From a virus, in the IMG/VR virus record IMGVR_UViG_3300034062_002603, positions 1 through 43,392 of that record: DNA of 43,392 nt; one strand, written 5' to 3'. The translations under genes and the position numbers were made by a program. The number at the start of each line of letters is the position of its first letter. Within the stretch, counting starts at the first letter, position 1. Shown here piece by piece: positions 30,548 through 37,433 of this stretch. A model generated the notes under the pieces. It searched no databases and had not been told where the DNA came from. It saw only the letters and a program-made list of their open reading frames with translations.

Positions 30548-31423
30548 CTATGGTGTAATTGTAATTACAAGTGAACCAGTTACGCCCGAAGCATCATTAG
30601 CTGTAGCAATTACAGTAACAGTACCCGGTGCAGTAGCAGTAAGCAAACCACCTCTGCTAATAGTTGCCGTACCTGTGCCGTTAACAACCGACCAAGTAAC
30701 AGTAGCATCAGTAGCGTTTACAGGTAATACAGCTGCAAGCATTTGCAATGTAGAACCATCAGCAACAGTTGTTACGTTACCTGTGCCTGTTACAACAATT
30801 GAAGTAACCCAACAAACGTTATAAGGTAGTGTTAGCAAGAAGTCTAAAGACAATTGGCTAAATGTACCAAGCTGTTCATTGTATCTAAATTCAACGGTCC
30901 AGTAAGCATCATCTTCATCAGTTTCAGCAATCTGATAAAAAGGTCTAACAGTTACGTTTGAATACCAACCTAAGAAACTACCATCGCAAGTTACAAAACC
31001 AAATTCATAACCAGCAGCTTTAGCAGGATTTGATAGGAAATTGTAAAGCGCATCAATAGTAAATGTAAGATCATTTTCAGCATCAGTTAGTGAAACAACA
31101 CGCGACTGTTTTACTACCTCCTCCTGACCGCAGCTACCACGCTTTTTAGTAGTAAATTCAGGTGCAGGCAAACCACCGCTAATACGTGAACCGTTAACGC
31201 GGCCAAAAACGTTTTTATCAGCTATTGCAGTTTCCCATTCAGTAGAATCTGTAATATCGGCAAATTCGTAGTTACATTTTTTTGCAAACCAACCAGCAAT
31301 ACCACCTGAATAAACAGTTGAATCGCAAGGGTCGCATAAGTAGTTAGGGGCATTATCCTCGTCTATGCAAGGCGGGCAAACACCGAACGCGCCCAAAAAC
31401 CCATTTATAAAAGAAATATTCAT
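30548..31423 (-). CDS. Putative major tail protein with C-terminal Ig-like (Big_2) domain
   Basis: A 291-residue protein. Residues 1-205 are beta-rich, include a Cys-rich N-terminus (CPPCIDED, CDPCDS) and the motif KKRGSCGQEE, and could be a tail tube subunit. Residues about 207-291 form a bacterial Ig-like group 2 domain (VTSIVVTGTG, ADGSTLQMLAAVLPVNATDATVTWS, GTVTVIATA). Ig domains on tail tubes and capsids weakly bind surface glycans. It has its own hairpin downstream. The tail-tube assignment is by fold, length and added Ig domain. Confidence 0.6.
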   Translation of the reverse strand: MNISFINGFLGAFGVCPPCIDEDNAPNYLCDPCDSTVYSGGIAGWFAKKCNYEFADITDSTEWETAIADKNVFGRVNGSRISGGLPAPEFTTKKRGSCGQEEVVKQSRVVSLTDAENDLTFTIDALYNFLSNPAKAAGYEFGFVTCDGSFLGWYSNVTVRPFYQIAETDEDDAYWTVEFRYNEQLGTFSQLSLDFLLTLPYNVCWVTSIVVTGTGNVTTVADGSTLQMLAAVLPVNATDATVTWSVVNGTGTATISRGGLLTATAPGTVTVIATANDASGVTGSLVITITP

Positions 31424-31461
31424 GTTTTTTGTTTTTAAATATTTGTAAATGAATTACGACC

Positions 31462-32415
31462 TCATCTACATTGTTTGTTATCTAATCGACATTTTTTGTC
31501 AAATGACAAATCTAACAAAAACATACGGTTATCTTCAGGTTTAGAATCATATCTAAAGTTTTGATACTGCACACCATCAACAGTTACGTAATTGCCTCTC
31601 ACAGCTTGTTGTAGTAACTTAATGTAAAACGGTGGCACAGCGCCCGAAATAATGCCGTAATTTTCTGTTATATCTTTACTAATAACTACATTTCTATCAT
31701 TTTCTGTTATCGCTTCAGTATCGCCAAAGAACTCAACAGTACCAAAGATACGAAGCGAATTATAAAACGGTGTATTATTAGAACCTAAATAGTTAGTTAA
31801 AGTTCCGTAAAAATTACCGTTACAATCGTAATTTGCATAAGTACTATAAATTAGTGCAGTATCGTTTAAGTTGCCGCAGCCTTCGACCTTTTTATAGTAT
31901 TCTGTATAAAGTCTTTTATCTATTTCAGGTTCTAAAGTTATCTGATTTATTTTGTAATAATCAATGTACAATCTAAAGCAATCCAAATCAGCTGGGAACA
32001 AACCTGTATTAACAAACCACGTTTGAATGCTACCCGTTGAAAGGCTTTGCCCTACATGATAACTATCTGAAAAATCATCAATAAATTCTGATACTAAGTT
32101 ACCGCAACAATCATATAAACTAACTACAACATAATGCGATGTACTTGTACTTGTTTGAAATCCTGCTACCAAAACGCTATTAGGCTGATTATAATTATCA
32201 GTAACTTGTGTTTGAAATGGTATAATATCGCCTTCAACATACGGAATATAAAACGGCAAATCAGAACCGCATAAATTACAGTTCCAAGCATCAGTAGCAT
32301 TTTGCATAAAATTAGGCGGCAAAACAGGGCAGGCATACCGAATCGGTACGGGCTGCCTAAATGAATATGTCCTACTAATTTCGGGCGTATATGAAACAGA
32401 ATAATTTACTAACAT
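31462..32415 (-). CDS. Late structural protein, 317 residues
   Basis: I place the start at the ATG at 32415; the upstream TTG start at 32433 would put a perfect -7 box inside the coding region. The protein is beta-rich with cysteine pairs (WNCNLCGSDLP, YDCCGN, CGNLND) and a tyrosine-rich centre (YIDYYKINQ, YTEYYKKVEGCG). No family is recognised. It lies among tail genes and may be a distal-tail or baseplate component. Confidence 0.55.
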   Translation of the reverse strand: MLVNYSVSYTPEISRTYSFRQPVPIRYACPVLPPNFMQNATDAWNCNLCGSDLPFYIPYVEGDIIPFQTQVTDNYNQPNSVLVAGFQTSTSTSHYVVVSLYDCCGNLVSEFIDDFSDSYHVGQSLSTGSIQTWFVNTGLFPADLDCFRLYIDYYKINQITLEPEIDKRLYTEYYKKVEGCGNLNDTALIYSTYANYDCNGNFYGTLTNYLGSNNTPFYNSLRIFGTVEFFGDTEAITENDRNVVISKDITENYGIISGAVPPFYIKLLQQAVRGNYVTVDGVQYQNFRYDSKPEDNRMFLLDLSFDKKCRLDNKQCR

Positions 32416-32422
32416 ATATTCG

Positions 32423-32430
32423 CAAAGATA
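32423..32430 (-). promoter_or_regulatory. -7 box directly before a start codon (leaderless candidate)
   Basis: TATCTTTG on the minus strand is a perfect -7 box, with only seven bases between it and the ATG at 32415. Transcription would begin at or next to the start codon, giving a leaderless or near-leaderless mRNA. The upstream region is AT-rich (GATAAAATTTTTTAATTT). Confidence 0.5.
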
Positions 32431-32455
32431 CAAATAAAAATTAAATTAAAAAATT

Positions 32456-34906
32456 TTATCCTAAATCGCTACATTTATAGTTATTGTCAAAAGTTACAAT
32501 AGGTATTAAACTTGGCGCAGGTATTGGAACTGATATTAAAATTTCGTGTCTTATTGTGTGTGGCCCTGTTCCCGGGTCGAAGTCAGCATCAACAATAAAC
32601 CTATAATAAGCTATTGGAATTGTATCGCTAATCTTTATTGCTGTTACAATATTGCCCGCGTAACTTAAAACGCCTACAGGGCTATTAGCATTATCAACAA
32701 AGTTATTTTGAACTATATTTATACCACCTACATAATCGGGATGTGCTAATATTTCAGCTATAACCGCGGTTGGATCACCTGTAATTGTCCACAAAGGTAA
32801 CACACCAACAGTTCTATAAGTTGAAGTTGAAGTAAGCGCAACCAAACCAATAGGGCAATAATCTGGCACTTGCTGATATGCAATACCTGTTACCCAATAG
32901 CGCTGCCCTTGTGTTAGTTGTTGAACGTTTATTTTAAAAATAGCTTCATTCGATGGCGCAAAAAAAGCATCAACATCGGCAAGTTTAGCACTTGTTAACT
33001 GTTGCATTTGCACTACAATTGGCGCCCAGCTTGATTCTTCTTCAATGGCATTATTATTAGTATCGCCTGTTTCGCTTGCAGGGTAAATAGTAGCAATAAA
33101 ATTTATAGAACCTGAAAAGGATGGGTCTTTTTCTACTTGTGCTATTATTTGATCGGCATCGCAAATGTCAATTATTTCGGTTTTGATACCTACTATATAA
33201 TCTTCTAAATCGTAAAACTTAATGCTTAATAAGTTAGGTGTTATTGCATCATTTTCGAAAACATCAACATCCAATTTTTGTACAAAATCTATTTGCGTTA
33301 ATTGAGTTATGCCTGAAATTGTAGTCACCTGATTTAAACTAACAGTCCATGTTATTTCGGTTGATGTACCAGCGTATTCTTCAGCTATTCTAAAGATACA
33401 ATCTAAAACTAAATCAGTTGCATCATTGGTTACTATTGTCATATCAGCAGTTGTAATTGGCGGCGCTGCTGGTATAAATCCTTGCACTTGATTAACTACG
33501 CCCGGTACGTTTGTAAGTTTACAAATAATGCCCGCTACACTACCATCGAAAGTGCCTACTAAACCAATAGCATTTAGCGCTGTTACATAGCTTGCTTTAT
33601 CAATTTCTAATCTTGCTTTAATACGTTGGTGTGGTGCAATTGTTAATTCGTTGCCGCTATATTCTGTATTGTAAGTACTAAGATAACCTGTAATAGTTGG
33701 TATTGCAGGCGGCGTGTAAGTAGCTGTTAAAAGCGGGCTTAGATGTGATGTTACATATTCAGGATTAACGTTGTCATGAATGTTTACTACTATGTAATAT
33801 TGCCCGTTTACTTGAAGCTGTGTTCCATCAATAACAAATTGTACTTCTATATCATCGGCAACAGGTACGTTTTCAAACCAATCCGAAGGCGAATAAATAG
33901 CGCCGTTTAGTTGACCGCTTCCCGGTGTTGCTTGTGGTATCAAAGCATCTGATAATGATAAGTCAGTTACAAAATTAACATTATTTGCAGCAGTATCAAC
34001 TCTAAAAAGTAAAACACGAACATCAGTAATAGCAGGATTTGCAACAGATCCGTTATAAGCTTCACCCCTTAATAATATCCTTACAGAATTGTCTTCACCT
34101 ACTGCTAACTGATTGCTTGCTATTGTAAAAATTGCGTTTGGTGGTGTTGTAGTATTTGTTTGTGCAGCTGTTGCCGTCACATTAGTTAATAGTGGCAAAC
34201 TTGCGGCTGTTTGTGATGCTGAACTAATTTCAAGTTCTTTAATATATCGCATCAATAAACTATACCCACCATAATCAGAATTGTACCAACGTGCTTCAAC
34301 AAGAATGTTTAAAAAATTACCACCTACAGGTGTAGTTGCATTAGCTGAAAAACTTGTTGAATCAAATATTCTGCAAGCTAAACTTAAATTTTTTGTTTGG
34401 TTGTAAACAACTTGACCTGTATTATTAGATACACCTAAAGCACTTGAAGCTAAAAATCTATTGACATTTGAATTAGATGAATTGCCAAAAATAAAATTAG
34501 TAGTGTCATTTGTTACGTAAAATTCAAATAGTACTGTAGCTTCATCGTGAGGCGCTGCATTCTTTGACATCTCACAATAGATATTTTGCAATGCAGGATT
34601 TGCTATATTTAGAACAGCTTGTTGTGGTGTTGTGCTTAATGGATTTAATGTTTCATATCCAAAATCAAAAGCGTTTGTTTGATTTGATAAAACATAAAGC
34701 CCCGGGTTAAATCTTAACTGTTTATTTAAAAAGCTATTTGCGCCCGAACTGTTTATTGTAAACGTTAGGCGAACTTTAATGCCTATTGCTAAACCTTCAA
34801 CAGGCACAGCTGGTATTGTTGCAGCCGTAAATGTTGCAATATTATATAAAACATTTCCGCTGCTGTCGATGCAATCTAATTGTATATTATCGTAAGTATA
34901 AGACAT
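32456..34906 (-). CDS. Large late structural protein, 816 residues
   Basis: A long beta-rich protein made of repeated Ig-like or fibronectin-like blocks. Similar phrases such as LYVLSNQTNAFDFG, VRILLRGEAYNGS, GQYYIVVNIHDNVNPEYVTSH and GQRYWVTGIAYQQVPDY recur with connecting VxF and IxF strands. It has few helices and no catalytic motif. Length and order (after the tail-tip protein) suggest a tail spike, central fibre or baseplate-arm protein. Coupled to the previous gene by a one-base overlap. Confidence 0.6.
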   Translation of the reverse strand: MSYTYDNIQLDCIDSSGNVLYNIATFTAATIPAVPVEGLAIGIKVRLTFTINSSGANSFLNKQLRFNPGLYVLSNQTNAFDFGYETLNPLSTTPQQAVLNIANPALQNIYCEMSKNAAPHDEATVLFEFYVTNDTTNFIFGNSSNSNVNRFLASSALGVSNNTGQVVYNQTKNLSLACRIFDSTSFSANATTPVGGNFLNILVEARWYNSDYGGYSLLMRYIKELEISSASQTAASLPLLTNVTATAAQTNTTTPPNAIFTIASNQLAVGEDNSVRILLRGEAYNGSVANPAITDVRVLLFRVDTAANNVNFVTDLSLSDALIPQATPGSGQLNGAIYSPSDWFENVPVADDIEVQFVIDGTQLQVNGQYYIVVNIHDNVNPEYVTSHLSPLLTATYTPPAIPTITGYLSTYNTEYSGNELTIAPHQRIKARLEIDKASYVTALNAIGLVGTFDGSVAGIICKLTNVPGVVNQVQGFIPAAPPITTADMTIVTNDATDLVLDCIFRIAEEYAGTSTEITWTVSLNQVTTISGITQLTQIDFVQKLDVDVFENDAITPNLLSIKFYDLEDYIVGIKTEIIDICDADQIIAQVEKDPSFSGSINFIATIYPASETGDTNNNAIEEESSWAPIVVQMQQLTSAKLADVDAFFAPSNEAIFKINVQQLTQGQRYWVTGIAYQQVPDYCPIGLVALTSTSTYRTVGVLPLWTITGDPTAVIAEILAHPDYVGGINIVQNNFVDNANSPVGVLSYAGNIVTAIKISDTIPIAYYRFIVDADFDPGTGPHTIRHEILISVPIPAPSLIPIVTFDNNYKCSDLG

Positions 34907-36597
34907 TAAATTAAGCCTTGAATAGTTAATGAATTATTATTTGTATCGTAGGTTATCTCAGTTATTTGTACCTGCCCTTGTGAAGTTGTAACGTATTTAT
35001 CAATGTCTAAAGTAGTAAGTAGGTCACAATCAGCCGTAACTGATATAGTAACTTTGCGCGTTTTAACAGATGTTAAGCGCGGATCATCTATGTAAAATAG
35101 GCGCTGGTAGGCGGTATCGTATGATTGGCCGTTTATATCTATTATTGGATTTTCACGAATATGCCAACGATAATTATATAAAAATTTACCATTTGACATT
35201 GATATTAAATCAGGTATCCCATAACCTCTAACAAAATTAGAATTACTTAAATCTTGACCTACAACACTTTGAATATTTATTAGTTTTGGATATGTTAAAA
35301 CTCCTTTAGATATAAACATTGCCCATTTGTTATAATCATCTTGAGCAAAAGGATAAAATGTAACATAAAAAGGTTTATCAATTGGGTTTACATCAGGAGC
35401 TGACCAATCAAATCTAAATTGCGAAGCGCCATATTGTAATTTTTTTGTAAATAAACCTGTTTGTTGCGGATTATTTGCAATATTCCAATCTATAACGCGG
35501 TCTGTCCATTTGCGTCTTACTTCATCACCTGAATTATCAACACCATCTAAACTATATTCATATTCAGCATAACTTGCAGGTCTTTCGGGTAATGACTCAT
35601 AGCAAATAGATAATAATTGATTTTCTTGCAAGTTATCAGTATTAAACCATTGAACGCCTGAAAAATAATCTTTGCGCTCAATCTGTAAAACACCATTTAC
35701 AACGCGCCATTCTATATTAAATTCTTTAAGTGCATCCAAAAATTGAATGCCATTTAAGTTTGGTTTATTATCTTGATATACATTTTCGCCAAAAGTTTCC
35801 CAAGGATAAGCCTTTGTGCCTGGTACAAAAGCGGCATCCATTCTTACAGTATTATGATAGAAACCTCCAGAATCAAACAATGAAGATTGATAGCCTATTT
35901 GGCAAAGTTTGCATAAGTTTTTAAATTGACTATCTAAATATGGCGTAATGTGTCTACGTTTACAGCCAAGAATTAAATTTGATAAATCAGTAAAAAGATT
36001 ATTGTCATATCCTTCAAGAAGATTAAAAAGCTGAAATATAAATAATAAAGGCGCAGTAACTAAAAAAATAAATATCCCTATAACCATTATTGCTTCTTGT
36101 GTTCCACTTGGCTTTGGGTCATTACAATAATACATCCATGGTGCAACTTTAAATTCATCAAATCCTTTAGTTGTAACATTACTATCATTATTTATAACAT
36201 CCCACGGAAAATGTTCCTTTAAGCATCTAATTGCCAAAGCATCCTGACTATTATCAACTATTGTAACCTGTGCCTCACATGTCGGGAACGTGCACCAACG
36301 TACAGAACCGCCTTCAATTTTTCCCGTAAATAATAACCTATCTGAGCCATCGGGATTAGTACAGCATGTATCGTAAATCAAAACCTGTATAGCTGCTATA
36401 TTTGGATTTGGCGCGTTTATTATTTGCTGTCTGACATATTCGTAGGTATCGCCAACAACGGTTAATTCAGGGGCAAATGAAAACGCAGAATCGCCCGCTT
36501 CATCTTTGCGGCGAAAAACAAAACTTGCAGATTCGGTACCGTTGAAGTTGTCAAGGTCCTGAGGTATCCCATCAAAATATATTAGTAAGCCGTTCAT
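34906..36597 (-). CDS. Tail tip/hub protein with internal hydrophobic segment
   Basis: A 563-residue protein. It opens with MNGLLIYFDGIPQDL and contains beta-rich blocks with many aromatic residues, ending VTTSQGQVQITEITYDTNNNSLTIQG, a pattern seen in baseplate hub-like tail proteins. Residues about 168-192 (AIMVIGIFIFLVTAPLLFIF) form a strongly hydrophobic stretch, unusual for a soluble tail protein. It could insert into the host membrane during DNA entry. It follows the spanin-like gene with an ATGA overlap and has a possible -7 box at 36631-36624. Confidence 0.6.
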   Translation of the reverse strand: MNGLLIYFDGIPQDLDNFNGTESASFVFRRKDEAGDSAFSFAPELTVVGDTYEYVRQQIINAPNPNIAAIQVLIYDTCCTNPDGSDRLLFTGKIEGGSVRWCTFPTCEAQVTIVDNSQDALAIRCLKEHFPWDVINNDSNVTTKGFDEFKVAPWMYYCNDPKPSGTQEAIMVIGIFIFLVTAPLLFIFQLFNLLEGYDNNLFTDLSNLILGCKRRHITPYLDSQFKNLCKLCQIGYQSSLFDSGGFYHNTVRMDAAFVPGTKAYPWETFGENVYQDNKPNLNGIQFLDALKEFNIEWRVVNGVLQIERKDYFSGVQWFNTDNLQENQLLSICYESLPERPASYAEYEYSLDGVDNSGDEVRRKWTDRVIDWNIANNPQQTGLFTKKLQYGASQFRFDWSAPDVNPIDKPFYVTFYPFAQDDYNKWAMFISKGVLTYPKLINIQSVVGQDLSNSNFVRGYGIPDLISMSNGKFLYNYRWHIRENPIIDINGQSYDTAYQRLFYIDDPRLTSVKTRKVTISVTADCDLLTTLDIDKYVTTSQGQVQITEITYDTNNNSLTIQGLI

Positions 36598-37052
36598 TTA
36601 AGTATTGAATATGTTAACGCGCCCAAAGATACACTAATAAACGCGTAAGTTGTTATTTTCCACACTTTTTTAAGACGTGTTTGTTTCTTCAATTGCTTTT
36701 TATAGTCAATGCAGATAATATTACTGCGCTCATAACTTTGAATCATTTCATTTTTTAATAATAGCATGTCGCTTTGTGTTTTCTGCTGTACTTTCATTGC
36801 CTTAATAACAGATTCAGCACTATATAATATGCTATCACAATCAACGGCCCTATTAACGCATTCGCCGTATGCAATTTTATAAGCATCCAAACTATCAAAA
36901 CGCGCGGCTATATATTCAGCATAGTCACGGCTAATCAAAAAACCGTTATCTACCTTTGTAATCTGACATGAGGCGGCTAATGAGCAAAGTGTCAGAAACA
37001 GAATTGTAATTAACAATCGGTACTTTAATAATCTTAATTCTGGATAGGTCAT
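36594..37052 (-). CDS. Spanin-like lipoprotein with C-terminal membrane helix
   Basis: A 152-residue protein. The N-terminus is a signal sequence with a lipobox-like end (TLCSLAASC, modified cysteine C29). A charged, mainly helical middle follows (residues 40-120, coiled coil probable), then a C-terminal hydrophobic helix (VWKITTYAFISVSLGALTYSIL, split across about 130-151). An outer-membrane lipid anchor at one end and an inner-membrane helix at the other is the layout of a unimolecular spanin. Its start lies 107 bases inside the previous gene, the usual nested or overlapping spanin arrangement. A tail-module accessory role is the alternative. Confidence 0.55.
   Translation of the reverse strand: MTYPELRLLKYRLLITILFLTLCSLAASCQITKVDNGFLISRDYAEYIAARFDSLDAYKIAYGECVNRAVDCDSILYSAESVIKAMKVQQKTQSDMLLLKNEMIQSYERSNIICIDYKKQLKKQTRLKKVWKITTYAFISVSLGALTYSILK
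36624..36631 (-). promoter_or_regulatory. Possible internal -7 box before tail tip gene
   Basis: TATCTTTG on the minus strand lies in the 3' end of the spanin-like gene, 26 bases before the ATG at 36597. There is no TTG at -33 and no palindrome pair, so it could be chance within codons. Confidence 0.3.
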
Positions 37053-37275
37053 ATCTAAACTGTTTTATTTGTTTGTCTAATGTAGTTTGCATCGTATCTA
37101 TATGCGCCTGAAGGCTATCTGATTTTGTCACAAATTTAGCATATATTTGGGACAAACTGTCACGGGTTCGCTGTTCGTTTTTCTGTATCTGTTTTTGTAG
37201 CTTGTTGCTATTGTCAATTGTAACATAAAGCAAAACAGAAACTAAAACGATAACAGTTATAATTAAATATTTCAT
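36946..37275 (-). CDS. Membrane-anchored coiled-coil protein, possible inner-membrane spanin
   Basis: A 109-residue protein with one N-terminal membrane helix (IITVIVLVSVLLYVTI, residues 5-20) followed by a coiled coil (KLQKQIQKNEQRTRDSLSQI, KSDSLQAHIDTMQTTLDKQI). This is the shape of an Rz-type inner-membrane spanin. It overlaps the spanin-like lipoprotein gene by 107 bases. It begins with an ATGA overlap with the small gene before it. Confidence 0.6.
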   Translation of the reverse strand: MKYLIITVIVLVSVLLYVTIDNSNKLQKQIQKNEQRTRDSLSQIYAKFVTKSDSLQAHIDTMQTTLDKQIKQFRYDLSRIKIIKVPIVNYNSVSDTLLISRLMSDYKGR

Positions 37276-37397
37276 TTTTTTACTAAGTTTAAAGCGATGG
37301 CAACCGCTTGTTCTTGTGGTTTTCCTTCAGCTATCAAAGTTCTAATGTTTCTTTGAATGCATTTGTTATCACCGGGTAAGCATTTAATTAGTGGCAT
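37272..37397 (-). CDS. Small conserved-type protein, 41 residues
   Basis: A short gene in the 158-base gap after the tape measure gene: ATG at 37397, TGA at 37274-37272. It begins MPLIKCLPGDNKCIQRNI and ends GKPQEQAVAIALNLVKK. The phrase GKPQxQAVAIAL is familiar from small proteins in many phage genomes, where the function is unknown. The stop overlaps the next start (ATGA), supporting real translation. Confidence 0.75.
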   Translation of the reverse strand: MPLIKCLPGDNKCIQRNIRTLIAEGKPQEQAVAIALNLVKK

Positions 37398-37433
37398 AGT
37401 TTTATAATGTTAAAATGTTTATACAAAATTATA

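Noticed and set aside
30501-30824. 107-codon plus-strand frame opposite the Ig domain
   Set aside because: Antisense reading of the repetitive Ig-domain codons; composition (Val/Ala/Thr/Pro-rich) is a mirror of the real gene.
31742-31750. Additional TATCTTTG-like boxes inside genes (also near 1317, 5692)
   Set aside because: They lie within conserved coding frames without a downstream start and are expected by chance from common codons in AT-rich DNA.
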